Assembly (NCBI GenBank): GCA_964019055.1
Contig: OZ025206.1
Location: forward strand, 24,020,578 to 24,084,577
Direction: 5' to 3'
Source of the DNA: Anthopleura xanthogrammica
Taxonomy: Eukaryota > Cnidaria > Anthozoa > Actiniaria > Actiniidae
DNA: 64,000 nt
Numbering within the stretch: position 1 is the first letter of the stretch; each line of letters begins with the position of its first letter. The position numbers were made by a program, and so were the translations under genes. Positions 1 through 11,270 of this stretch are shown piece after piece. The notes beneath the pieces were generated by a model. That model saw only the letters and a program-made list of their open reading frames with translations. It was not told the origin of the DNA and ran no database searches.

Positions 1-588
1 CAGGCTAACCTAAATATAATGTCAGAGCCTTGTTGTGAATCTGGCTTCTGATTGGACGACAAAAAAATGTCAAAAAAAACTTGAAGTGTTCACGGTTCGA
101 GTGCCCTTTTGCAATTTTTTTGGCCGTTAATTGAAGCATAATATCTTTACCCCGAGGGTAATTCAGGGTAATCTTTGAATCTGTTTTCTTGTTGTCTACA
201 GACCTAGACACTGTACGTAGTGTAAAAGTGCCATGGTATATACAGCTATTTCAAAAAAAGGTTGGTGAAGGTTTTGTTGCATGTTGCTTGTTGCATGTTG
301 CTTTTTGCATATACAATAATACAATACAATAACTTTATTTACGGAGGGATACATAATAACCATTTACAGTTTTCTAACTTACGGCCCCCAAATCAAGCCC
401 GAAATCCAGTTTGGGTGATGTGAATTCAAGCAGCGAAAGGTCACAACAATATGGTATTTCCCCAAACTTTGTCTGCAGGTTTTTCCAGCGTATTTCCAGT
501 ACTTTCTTGTTGCCTGTTTTTAGACACTTTTTGACTATTTTGTTTAGGCTTTTTGTTTCTATCGCAGTAGTACTGGCAGAATGACATA
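1..588. other. 5' flank of first PAN/fibrinogen-like gene; no gene seen
   Basis: I find no supported coding sequence here. Positions about 236-310 hold one end of a repeat (AGGTTGGTGAAGG followed by TTGCATG runs) that recurs at 18756-18988 and 43735-43797. From about 490 the sequence starts to resemble the region upstream of the second copy (about 7770-7888), so the gene duplication includes some 5' flank. The stretch ATCGCAG just before TAGTACTGGCAGA could be the acceptor of a 5' UTR intron in both copies; this is tentative. Confidence 0.5.
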
Positions 589-3021
589 ATGACAAGGCTG
601 TCATTCATCGTTGTGTTGCTATTGGCAACGTACATAACGTTAGTGGAAGGAGGAAACCCTGGAGATGAGAGACGAGGAATCTTCACTTTGGCCAAAGGTA
701 GACAAAAATCATACAAAAGATAGGCAAAAATTTATCAACAGTTAACATGCACTAGTCTATGGACCCAAACCCTAATGACTACCACAATCCTTTTCAAAAT
801 CGTATTTCATATTCAAATGTTAAAACTCCTTTGAGAATACCAAGACAATAGTGAAAATTAACATAAGAGTAAAAGCTACCGAAAGGGATTCTGTGAGTGT
901 AGGTATAAAACGTCATCATGCATCAGGCTTATTATAAGTGACTTGAGGGTTATTAGTGATTAAAAGAGAAGATGTCAGCAAAAATCGAACAAAATCAAAA
1001 TTTGCCGGCAACAGCCGGAAGTTCGATTTCGCTCATATTTTGGTATTAGGTAGGCCTATATGCGAGATATATCATGGTGTGTTTCATTTGTCGAATTATG
1101 GCTTCATTTCCGAGAAAAACGAGAAAAACGAATTTGTCAATAATTGACCCTTTGAGAGAGTCAAAATATACTCCAACTTCGGAGGGCTCGCGTGCCTTTG
1201 CAAAAATATCTACATATTTAATTCTTAGAAAAGTGTTTCATATAATATTTTAACTTTAAAAATCTAAAATTTCATTGTCTTCTAATAAATTGATAACGGT
1301 GAAAAAAATATTTACCAGGATACTTTGACGCCTTGTGAAAAGTAAAGAATTTTCAAAAAATGTTTTCACCATGTGCTAAATAAAATAAAAGGCCGATATT
1401 AAGAAAATGAAAAGTCGAAATAATATCCTAACCGTGACTAAAAGCATTTTTAAAATATGATATTTAAAAAGAGCATACCAAGATTAGTAATATTGGAAAA
1501 TTTGAAGTGGTTTTATTGAATAGCGCCGAAGATATGGGCGACCGAAGTTGGCTGCCTTTACAAAGAAATGTATATGGAAAAATATGTTGGTAGGCAACCT
1601 GTTGCCTACCTGACATATTTCTCATACATTTTTATTGTAAACTGTTTTGTCCAGGATTTTAACTATCTAGTTGTAGGCTTCTCTGCTTCTAAACAACTCT
1701 AAATCTCTTTTCTTCTATTCCCTGCCCTATCATGTTGAAATACAAAGGCAAGGTGCTCCAAGGCCACGTGATAGCAGAGAAACAAGTGACGTCACCCCTC
1801 CAGTGTGCTTTCCATTGCAAGGCTAACGACGAATGTCTATCATACAACTACAAGTCGCAACCTGGGCCTGGTAAGGGTGATGTATGTGAGCTGAATAAAG
1901 CTACCAGAAAATCGAAGGGAAATCTCTACCTGGATGATGGACAGTACGACCATTACTTTGAAATGGAGGGTCAGGTGAGTGTCGGTTATAATACATATTA
2001 GAAAGCTTGCTTATCATTTGAAGGAAGGTGGTCAATGGCTATGAGCAGAGGAACCCAACGGTCGATTCCTGATCATGGAAATATTTTGTGTACTATATCG
2101 CCTTGCCTTGCCTTGCCTTGCCTTGCCTTGCCTTGCCTTGCCTTGCCTTGCCTTGCCTTGCCTTGCCTTGCCTTGCCTTGCCTTGCCTTGCCTTGCCTTG
2201 CCTTGCCTTGCCTTGCCTTGCCTTGCCTTGCCTTGCCTTGCCTTGCCTTGCCTTGCCTTTTAGTATTTAATTTGTTCCATCAAAAGCATGAACAACTGCA
2301 AATAATGAAAACCAAGACTGGTATACTCTTTTTAAAAATTCCAATAAAATTGCATTTGTTTTCATAGATATTGAGCTCATGTGTTGCATATTACAAACAT
2401 GGTGTCCGAGTCAACGGTATCTACACTATAACAAAGAAGAAGGGTCAGTCGTACAAAGTCTTTTGTGATCTGAACTCAGAGCCTGGATCAGTGTGGACAC
2501 TATTTTTGTCTTATGCTTTGAAGAACAGAAGAAACAATATATTTTGTCGTCGGTCCCTCGCAGCCAACGCGCCAGTTAACGAAGATTCTCCGAACTGGGA
2601 ATCCTATCGAATGTCGATCGCACGACTGGAGGGATTGGCCAGTCATTCATCACATTGGAGAGCAACCGCTGGCTTCAATGTTTACGGTATTGATTATACC
2701 GATTACATGCGCGGCAAAATGTCCAGTGTTAATATTGTGAGTTATGATGGAGATGGCATGTGCAAAGATGTGGAGTTTATTAATATTCGGGGTCACGAGG
2801 CTAACAACACTCAGGCATTCCTCTATCAGCGAGATAATAAATTCGCGATTCATATTAAAAGCCAAATCGCTCCCTGCGCGTTCAAGGCTAATAGAGACAT
2901 AGCATCAAACGAGAATGATTTTGGTTACTACTGCGAAGGCGACAACGTTATGAATCGAAAATTTAGAGGCGCAATGAATGATGAAAGTACGACACAGTGG
3001 TGGTTTGGGAGTTACGTGTAA
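589..3021 (+). CDS. secreted PAN/apple-like plus fibrinogen-like protein, copy 1
   Basis: Three exons, 589-697, 1748-1974 and 2368-3021, joined in phases 1 and 0, give 990 nt and a 329-residue protein. Exon 1 encodes a signal peptide (MTRLSFIVVLLLATYITLVEG). Exon 2 encodes a cysteine-bearing PAN/apple-like module (roughly residues 38-112; QCAFHCKANDECLSYNY). Exon 3 starts with SSCVAYYKHGVRVNGIYTI and VFCDL, resembling the start of a fibrinogen C-terminal domain; the rest is divergent and ends in WWFGSYV. Both modules occur in animal extracellular adhesion or lectin-like proteins, so an extracellular or mucus/matrix role is likely but unproven. The 1.05-kb intron 1 is longer than in the paralogue at 7889-9619. 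The start is preceded by a two-codon upstream ORF that overlaps it (ATGACATAATG). I do not recognise a named orthologue. Confidence 0.85.
2101..2259 (+). repeat. (CCTTG)n microsatellite in intron 2, copy 1
   Basis: An almost perfect pentanucleotide array of about 32 units lies in intron 2, ending in CCTTTTAGTATTTAATTTG. The long reading frames of alternating Leu/Pro/Cys/Ala across it are artefacts of the repeat. The equivalent intron of the second gene has about 55 units. Confidence 0.97.
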
Positions 3022-3064
3022 TTCAATCAATTAAAAAAACCTTAGGAAAGAACACGTACCTCTC

Positions 3065-3140
3065 GTGATTGGCCACCTGTCTTGACTGACCATCTCTCCT
3101 GACGGACCACCTGTCCTGACTGACCACCTGTCTTTACTGA
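3065..3140. repeat. minisatellite, left part (CTGACCACCTGTCTT units)
   Basis: Short diverged tandem units of the form GACTGACCACCTGTC lie here and again at 3955-4032. The 811-bp LINE fragment between them appears to have inserted into the array. Confidence 0.8.
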
Positions 3141-3951
3141 TCATGATCATTGGCACGCGACAGCAAGTGTCCAAGCAATCAATAGAGCAGCTCACTGTTG
3201 GCAATTCTTCAATCAAGCCATCATCTTCTTTCAGGAATCTTGGAACTATTTTTGACACTAACTTATCCTTAGATAAGCAGATAGCAAGCATATGCAAATC
3301 TTCTTTTTATTATCTATATAATATTAGAAAGATCAGGAAATTCCTATCTCCTGATTCTTGCGCTACTCTAGTCAATGCTTTCATAACCTGTCGCATAGAT
3401 TACTGTAATAGCTTATACTATGGGCTACCTGGTTATCAAATAGCTAAACTGCAACGCATACAGAATACTGCCGCTCGTTTAGTGTCTTTGACCCCGCGCT
3501 TTTCGCATATTACTCCTGTCTTAGCTGATCTCCACTGGCTACCAGTGAGATTTAGAATACGCTTTAAGATACTTATTTTCGCTTTTAAGGCTATCCACGG
3601 TCTTGCTCCTAGTTATTTATCTGATCTAATTTCTATCAAAAATCAGTCTAGTTATAATCTTAGGTCTAATAATGAGCTTCTATTAGCACCTCTACCGACT
3701 AAGCTTCGACCTACTCTTGGTGGTAGGACTTTTTCATATGCTGCGCCAGTAGAATGGAACTCTTTACCATCTAGTATTAGGCATATTACATCATTAGCTA
3801 CTTTTAAAGAACACTTGAAGACATATTTTTATAGGAAAGCCTTTTTATAGCGTTTATGACTATGATTTATTATTTTTGTATTCAGCGCAGATGAACATTT
3901 CATGCTAATTTGCGCTTTATAAGTGTAATTATTATTTATAAATTATTATTA
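3141..3951 (+). mobile_element. 5'-truncated non-LTR retrotransposon (LINE) fragment
   Basis: An open frame at 3143-3850 encodes about 235 residues typical of the C-terminal end of CR1/jockey-like LINE reverse transcriptase polyproteins: SSFRNLGTIFD, CRIDYCNSLYYGLP, KLQRIQNTAARL, LHWLPVRFRI, FKAIHGLAPSYL and WNSLPSSIR, with the usual basic end. Only the region after the polymerase core remains, so it is 5'-truncated and cannot move on its own. A short AT-rich tail (TTATTATTATT) follows. The octamer TTTACTGA flanks both ends (3133-3140 and 3952-3959), a likely target-site duplication. The intact frame suggests a fairly young insertion. Confidence 0.88.
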
Positions 3952-4032
3952 TTTACTGACCACCTCTCTTGGCTGACCACCTGTCTTGACTGACCACCTC
4001 TCTTGGCTGACCACCTGTCTTGACTGACCACC
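3952..4032. repeat. minisatellite, right part
   Basis: Tandem units CTGACCACCTSTCTTGRCTGACCACC continue the array interrupted by the LINE fragment. Downstream (4145-4200) is a dispersed repeat starting AGCCAATCAGAGCGCGCGTA, with relatives near 5560 and 24125. Confidence 0.75.
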
Positions 4033-4331
4033 ACTTTTACATATAATTAAGGAATATAAAACGGCGCGCGTGTCTATATACTGTGATATAAACACGCTGG
4101 GAGCTGTAGAGCAAGAGAGAATTCGTAGAGAAACACGAGGCGCAGCCGAGGTAGTCAGCCAATCAGAGCGCGCGTAGTATCTCAAATATTTTATAATTAC
4201 CAATTTATAGACGGAAAAAAGTGTTCTTCAGAAATATATAATATATAAAACAAAAGTTTTGGAGGAATTTATTCTCCATAAAGAAAGGTCAGAAAGTCAC
4301 AGTGAGCAAAATAAGTTATCAAAGCCCGGGG

Positions 4332-4619
4332 AGGGGGGGGGGGGGGGGGTACTTCGGGTCGTTTCATACGGGGATGCCCAACCCGGACTCTCGACCCCTT
4401 ACCCTTTTATACACCAAATTTCAGCATAAAGGTACCCCTTTTATATACTTTTTTGCCTGAAAAGGTACCCCTTTCGTATACTTTTGAAGAAAAACTACCT
4501 TTTTATACCAAAACTCACAGATTTCCACCCCTTTTCTTTACCTGCGGCCTGAAAAAGGTACACTTTTTAGGGCGGAGCATCCCCGTATAGTCCATTATAG
4601 GGAGTACCCCCCCCCCCCC
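4332..4619. mobile_element. hAT-like nonautonomous inverted-repeat element, copy A
   Basis: The element starts with a G run and GTACTTCGGGTCG and ends with GGGAGTACCCCCC. Subterminal inverted blocks carry ATACGGGGATGC at the left and GCATCCCCGTAT at the right. The interior is built of degenerate units of the form GGTACCCCTTT-ATAC. Near-identical octamers flank it (TATCAAAG left, TATCAAAA right), consistent with an 8-bp target duplication. Copies B and C are at 32421-32697 and 33376-33650. Confidence 0.75.
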
Positions 4620-7600
4620 GTATCAAAATCGTCTTTCGTCGAGTAAACTCTTGCAAATCAGTTATTTATTATAGGATTCGCTTCAAAACTCAACAAAATA
4701 ACAATGAATTAAATAAAGTACAAATCTGAAGGAAAGTATAAGGCCGATTGGCCGGCCATCCTACCAGTTAGTAACCTATTCTCAGCGATCTCTCCTTCTT
4801 GAAAGAGATGAGAATGGGGATCTGCAGTCGCGCGTTTTGACTAATTAGCAATGGCGATTATTGGGGCGGGAGGGTGGGATCACCAAAGCAATAGTCAAAA
4901 CGGTGACTGGGGGTAGGGGTGCAAGAGAGTCCGCAGACTGCGCACCAGGCCTTGAACGCCTTAAAGCTCGAAGTGTGATGTGTGGTACCACCTCATCTCT
5001 TATATATGCGCTGCGTGAGACCGCTGACAATAGATTGAGCACTTAAATCGAGCGAATATCAATCTGTTTACGTAGGTAAGTCAACATGCAGAGGAAGGGC
5101 ACAGGGAACCCAATCTCTAAACAGTGCAAGAAATTCACGAATTCGCCATAGGGCGCAATTCACTTTAGCCTGTCAAACTTTCCACAGTTGATGAGCCTGG
5201 ATGAAACATGATCTGCGTTATCCAGAAATCTGGATCAGAATCGCTGTCTTCAATTTGAAGACAACGCGAACAAATGGCTGTGCGAAACTTGAATACTGGA
5301 TATAATATACTCGAGCTTCGAGTTCTCTGTTGCTCAGGGTTAGCCTCGATTTTGTGAAAAATATTCACGTGTTCCAGCAGATACTAGTTCCATAGCAACT
5401 GGTTAGCCCATAAGATCTTGCGTTATATAATGCACCTCTCATGCTACTGATCCAGATGCTAGTTACATAGAAACTGGTTAGCCAATCAGATCTTGCGTTA
5501 TATAATGCACCTCTCATGCTACTGATCCAGATACTAGTTCCATAGCAACTGGTTGAATTGACAATCAGAGCACGCGTAGGATTCTAAATATTCAGATACT
5601 GTATCGAAAGTTTTAAAGCAAGCTTACACCTGATAGTACTACTAGTGTTGTAGTGATACCTCCAGTGTTAGTTGAACGAATTTCTGTTGAAGGTAAGTTG
5701 AATATTACTCTATTATTATTAGTTTACAATCTAAAATCATGTGTTAGGATTATCCTACGTTAAGACATCTTCCTTTGAGAACAGAACTGAAAACCTACTG
5801 AAAAAACCTCGTGGGTCAGATTCTGCGTCAGGCATATTTCAAGGCTCTTGTGAGCTATTTGAGAACGAAAAAGATAATCCTGTTGTTCTCTGTTTCGTAA
5901 CTTTTTCTTCGTGTTCAGTTGTGCTTCACAAAACTCATAAAACTAAGAGAAATGTCATACATAAACATGCCTGTTGAAGTACATCATGTGTGGAATGAAA
6001 GTATTTAACATATCAGGAAAACATTTCAGTATACTTATATATCTAGAATTTTGAAATTGTTTTCATTTTTTTTCCTATTTTCATTTCTTTATTTTTTTCA
6101 TAACTGTAGGGCTATTTGGTATTAGATAATTGAACAGGGATCTTTTCGCAACCCATTAAACACCCTCAACGTCAATTACTAAATCTATCAAATAAAAAGC
6201 GACTCATTTCATCGAATAGGCCCTTTGCAGCTAACAGTCACATGATGATATATCACTTCAATAGCAAATGGATTGAACTCACGGTCCCTTGGGGAAGGCT
6301 CCACTGGAAGGCAAACAAACTCTAAAAAGCTTAGTATCTTAAGATCAAAAGCGTGGGTATCACAGCATTTAGAAAAAGGCTTCACCCAAGGTATTAGAAA
6401 TTTGATGAAAATTGTTTTGAATCATGAGATAAGTTTTTTTGCCCTCCAGTTACAGCCACGTGATTATAAGCTGCAAAGAGTCTATTAGCGCGATATAATA
6501 TTTATTACTAAGCTCTGCTTTACTTCTTCTTTTTTCTTTTATTCGCGACTCTATTTTATAGTATTTCTTATAATTCGAGTACTTCATATTGCATCGCGAT
6601 TCTGCTTGGTTCTCGTTTCTTAAGTGGTACCCATTAGTGCTATTATCATTTCACAGTAGTTGGTCATTTATTTGATGCTTTTATTTCTGAATTCGTAATT
6701 TGTTTCTGACCGACTTCGCATAAAAAAAGTCGAACTGTATGCAAATAATCATACATGACAAACCCAAGGATTTTTTATTGTTTATTTTTTTTATTTTATT
6801 TTTTTTGTGTTATCAAAAACATATCGTTGCTTTATATGTCACCGATCAAGAAATACGGAGAATTAGCACCATTAAGCCTTATTTTTTTTGCCGTTAGTAT
6901 AAGGCGGCATAATATATTCCCCCCCGAGGGTAATAATATAATTCAGCAGGACTACATAACAGCTTTGCTAAACGACAGGCACAATCACTTGGCTTCGGAG
7001 ATATCTTTTTAGTGTAGCCTTTGAAAATTAATTATTTGTAGCCGTTGTTAAGAGAGTGAAAAGGCGAACATGGCAGCCATGTTATTGCATTACCGGAATA
7101 CCGAAGGAAAATATAGATGATCGAAAATGTTTTAAATTTTGACACGTTTATCTATGGATAAACCTGCGTGTAATCTCGTGCGTTCCGTGTTGAGACATAT
7201 CTTTTACATTTGTTGAATTAATATCACCAGCATGTAATGGTAACGATGAAGAAACTAGCCAACGATCTTTTATTCACCAACTGACAACAGTGCGTTTCTC
7301 AAAATTGCACTTCTCACGAGCCATGAATGATGACCGCGAACCCTCCGGCAACACTCACTACATGCACGCCGAATAGGATCGATAACAAAATAAACAATAT
7401 TAAATGCATAAGTTAAGCAGGTTGTTAAGTGTCAAGACCGTTAATGCTAAAAGCTTATTTTCGATTATTCGATTCAGTTTTCGATTATCTTTGATACTAT
7501 TTTCATATACAGTCATTGTCAAAAAGGTTTTCAGGGACGTCGGAGCACATCTTAAAGTGTGTGTGTGTGGGGGGGGGGGGGGGGGACTAGTATGCAAATT

Positions 7601-7769
7601 AGAAAATTAGAAAAGTGGGGTGACTAAGATTAGCAAATTTAAAGACTAGTATGCAAAAGGTAAAAAAAGGGTATCATGATAAACTAAGTGGAATTTTTTG
7701 AAAATATTGATTAATTAATAGCTAGTTAGTTCATCCTAGCTAATTCGTATTCTAAACTTTCTTTTTTTT
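4620..7769. other. intergenic region; repeats only
   Basis: No gene is supported. At 5383-5550 there is a tandem repeat with a unit of about 79 bp (ATACTAGTTCCATAGCAACT ... CTCATGCTACTGATCC), a little over two copies. It is followed by CAATCAGAGCACGCGTAG, a member of the dispersed repeat noted near 4145 and 24125. Homopolymers occur at 7569-7584 (G) and 7760-7780 (T). Short open frames here show no recognisable domain or consistent splice structure. Confidence 0.55.
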
Positions 7770-7888
7770 TTTTTTTTTTTGTTGCCAACATTTCTCTTTC
7801 TTTTCGTCTGTTTTTAGTTCCTTTTTGACTTATACTTTTTGTTTTATACTTTTTGTTTCTATCGCAGTAGTACTGGCAGAATGACATA

Positions 7889-9619
7889 ATGACAAGGCTG
7901 TCATTCATCGTCGTGTTGCTATTGGCAACGTACATAACGTTAGTGGAAGGAGGAAACCCTGGAGATGAGAGACGAGGGGTCTTCACTTTGGCCAAAGGTA
8001 GGCAAAAACTAATCAACAGTTATTCAATAGGTTATGCAAATTAAGGGAAAGTCATTAAAGTAACATAATACCCTCATCATCATCATGTTACATGTTCCCA
8101 GAGTTTTCAATTGGCGTTTCATTACTCCCAGGACAACATGGTATGGGGAGAGGTAGGGATGGCAGAAAGTAAAAACCATGGCCACCCACAAAGAGTCTCA
8201 ACTGTTTTGTCCAAGATTTTAACTATCTAGTTATAGGCTTCTCTGCCTTTAATTAAACAACTCTAAATCTCTTTTCTCTGCCCAATCATTTGGAAATACA
8301 AAGGCAAGGTACTCAAAGGCCACGTGATAGCAGAGAAACAAGTGACGTCACCCCTCCAGTGTGCTTTTCATTGCAAGGCTAACGACGAATGTCTGTCATA
8401 CAACTACAAGTCGCAACCTGGGCCTGGTAAGGGTGATGTATGTGAGCTGAACAAAGCTACCAGAAAATCGCAGGGAAATCTCTTCCTGGATGATGGACAG
8501 TACGACCATTACTTTGACGTGGAGGGTGAGGTGAGTGTCGGTGATAATACATATTAGAAAGCTTGCTTATCACTTGCCTTGCCTTGCCTTGCCTTGCCTT
8601 GCCTTGCCTTGCCTTGCCTTGCCTTGCCTTGCCTTGCCTTGCCTTGCCTTGCCTTGCCTTGCCTTGCCTTGCCTTGCCTTGCCTTGCCTTGCCTTGCCTT
8701 GCCTTGCCTTGCCTTGCCTTGCCTTGCCTTGCCTTGCCTTGCCTTGCCTTGCCTTGCCTTGCCTTGCCTTGCCTTGCCTTGCCTTGCCTTGCCTTGCCTT
8801 GCCTTGCCTTGCCTTGCCTTGCCTTGCCTTGCCTTGCCTTGCCTTGCCTTGACTTTTAGTATTTAATTTGTTCCATCAAAAGCATGAACAACTGCAAATA
8901 ATGAAAACCAAGACTGGTATACTCTTTTTATACTATTTTCATTCAAATTCCATTTGTTTTCATAGATATTGAGCTCATGTGTTGCATATTACAAACATGG
9001 CGTCCGAGTCAACGGTATCTACACTATAACAGAGAAGAAGGGTCAGTCGTACAAAGTCTTTTGTGATCTGAACTCAGAGCCTGGATCAGTGTGGACACTA
9101 TTTTTGTCTTATGCTTTGAAGAACAGAAGAAACAATATATTTTGTCGTCGGTCCCTCGCAGCCGACGCGCCAGTCAACGAAGACTCTCCGAACTGGGAAG
9201 CCTATCGAATGTCGATCGCACGACTGAAGAGATTTGCCAGTCATTCATCACATTGGAGAGCAACCGCTGGCTTCAATGTTTACGGTATTGATTATACCGA
9301 TTACATGCGCGGCAAAATGTCCAGTGTTAATATCGTGAGTTATGTTGGAGATGGCGTGTGCAAAGATGTGGAGTTTATTAATATTCGGGGTCACGAGGCT
9401 AACAACACTCAGGCATACCTCTGGCAGCGAGATAATGTTTGGGCGATTCATTTTGAAAGCCAAATCGCTCCCTGCACGTTCAAGGCTAATACTGACGCAG
9501 TACCTAGTGAGAATGATTTTGGGTTCTACTGCGAAGGGGACTACGTGATGAATCGAAAATTTAGAGGCGCAATGAATGATGAAAGTACGACACAGTGGTG
9601 GTTTGGGAGTTACGTGTAA
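7889..9619 (+). CDS. secreted PAN/apple-like plus fibrinogen-like protein, copy 2
   Basis: Exons 7889-7997, 8304-8530 and 8966-9619 have exactly the same lengths (109, 227, 654 nt) and phases as the gene at 589-3021, giving another 329-residue protein. The signal peptide, PAN-like region and fibrinogen-like region are conserved with scattered substitutions. Most cluster in the C-terminal third, for example around AYLWQRDNVWAIHFESQ and TDAVPSENDFGFYC. Intron 1 is only 306 bp. The flanks diverge immediately after the stop codons, so the duplication breakpoint lies at or near the end of the coding sequence. All cysteines I compared between the copies are kept, suggesting both are functional. Extracellular role inferred from domains only. 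Confidence 0.85.
8574..8851 (+). repeat. (CCTTG)n microsatellite in intron 2, copy 2
   Basis: About 55 near-perfect units at the same intronic position as in copy 1 (about 32 units). The right flank TTTTAGTATTTAATTTG is shared. The left flank lacks about 80 bp present in copy 1. Confidence 0.97.
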
Positions 9620-9830
9620 ACCAATCTAGCATTTTTTCTGCACGATCAATCGAAGATCAATAAGGTAAACAGGGCTTCAAAATAGATTTCAGAGCTTTGA
9701 TTTCGAAGTATTTTAAACAGCAAAACGTAATTTACGAGCTTCACTCTTGATCCATATTAATTTAAGAGTTAATTCAACGAGCCGATTCTCATCCTAGATG
9801 TACTGCATTGGCATTAAAGAGAGGGATAGG

Positions 9831-10050
9831 GCTGTTAAGTGTGATGTCACTCGTATAGAAAAACAACTTCCGGGTCCAAAACCAAGAGCAGTTTTATAAA
9901 GATTTTTCTTACTTTTTCTTCGTGACAGGATTTGTTGTCCAAAGTTCTAACTGTTTCAGGTAGAGGTTAAATCATTGAGAACATTTTCGCTTTATTTTAG
10001 CGGTTTCTTGTGAGCAGTTGGACCCGGAAATACGTCACAACTTATCAGCT
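9831..10050. mobile_element. inverted-repeat element (TTCCGGGTCCAA family), copy 1
   Basis: Ends are imperfect inverted repeats: CTTCCGGGTCCAA on the left and TTGGACCCGGAAATACGTCA on the right, with internal GATTTTTCTTACTTTTTCT and CAGGATTTGTTGTCC shared with the copy at 10461-10971. Confidence 0.7.
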
Positions 10051-10460
10051 CTATATAAGTAAACAAGAAAATGTTCTAAAAAGAAAAATAATGCAATGAT
10101 GAAATACATTTGAATTGTACCTACTTGTTGTTTGTCTCGTATTTCATCCTTGGGGAAGGGTTCCTATTTTTTGAAGTTTTCCTCCAAATACGGGTTTTTA
10201 TTATGATTTCCCCATATTTTTTCCTTCAAATTTGGAACACTGACAGCTTATGCAATTCTTTATAAAATACTGAAATAAAAATGGGGGTCACCGTAGTTGT
10301 TTTCAAGCCGATCAAAATCGTTTTCGCAACGAGCATGACGGAGTTTGATCTTGAAAAGCATAGGTCACGCGCGCGCTGTCACGCCATATGCGCAGAAAGG
10401 TTGCGCATAAACGATGCCCGCGAACGTCCTAAGTCGTGGAATTTGGGTCAGTTTCTATAG

Positions 10461-10971
10461 TGCTTTTAAGTGTGACGTCAAAAGTATATAAAAAATAAAA
10501 ACATTTTCGGGTACAAAGCGAAAAGCAGTGCTGTAAAGATTTTTCTTACTTTTTCTCCACGACAGGATTTGTTGTCCAGCTGATCTGAAAAAGTGACGTG
10601 GAAAAGACGTCACTGCAAAACTAAGGTGTCATGAAGGCTGCAAAAATTGACTTATAAAAGTTTATATCTTAGACATATCAAGATTTTCTGAAGAAGCTTT
10701 TGATATTTTGTATACATTTATAATCATGGTATTCATTATTAAGTGGTAAAATAAAATAAAGAAATAGCCGTTTCCCGAGTCGCTGGGCTGCCGAAGGATG
10801 ACACGTTAGTTTTGCCATTTTTTTCGATATTGATTGGCAAATATTTTTTCTCAGATCAGCTGGAAGTTCTTATTGTTTCAGGTGGAGGTTAATTCATTGA
10901 GAACATTTTTCGCTTTATTTTAGCGTTTTTGTGAGCAGTTGGACCCGGAAATACGTCACAACTTAACAGCT
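10461..10971. mobile_element. inverted-repeat element (TTCCGGGTCCAA family), copy 2, interrupted
   Basis: It shares the left end, the interior (CAGGATTTGTTGTCC, TTGAGAACATTTTTCGC) and the right end (TTGGACCCGGAAATACGTCA) with the copy at 9831-10050, but another element at 10578-10861 splits it. Confidence 0.7.
10578..10861. mobile_element. small inverted-repeat element nested in another element
   Basis: Termini AGCTGATCTGAAAAAG and TTTCTCAGATCAGCT are inverted copies. The insertion splits the TTGTCC...AGTTCT junction that is continuous in the uninterrupted relative at 9831-10050. Length about 284 bp, no coding capacity. Confidence 0.75.
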
Positions 10972-11002
10972 CTATACACTGTGCTTTTGACCCAAATGCC
11001 TC

Positions 11003-11270
11003 GACTCGAAACAATAGGCAATGTGCATCAAAACTTACAAAGCACTCTGGGAAAGTGAGTTCTTTATAAATGTAACAGGGAAATCAAAGGAACTATCAGA
11101 AAAAAATTACTCTGTTATTTTCGTCTGCTGAAATCCTTTTATTTCCATAGAAAATGTAGAAGGAAAAATTATCAGATGAATTTTTAGAGGAGCCAAAAAA
11201 GCCTAAGAACTCACTTTCCCATCATGCTTTGTGCTAGAATTTCGAGCTCATGCACAATGGCTATTGTTTG
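11003..11270. mobile_element. inverted-repeat element
   Basis: Left arm CAATAGGCAATGTGCAT ... CTGGGAAAGTGAGTTC is mirrored by the right arm GAACTCACTTTCCCATCATG ... GCACAATGGCTATTG. Arms are about 65 bp with small gaps. No coding capacity. Confidence 0.72.

Noticed and set aside
2035..2367. Leu-Pro-Cys-Ala repeat protein across the CCTTG arrays (also 8535-8866)
   Set aside because: Occurs in three frames at once and sits in intron 2 between well-supported exons.
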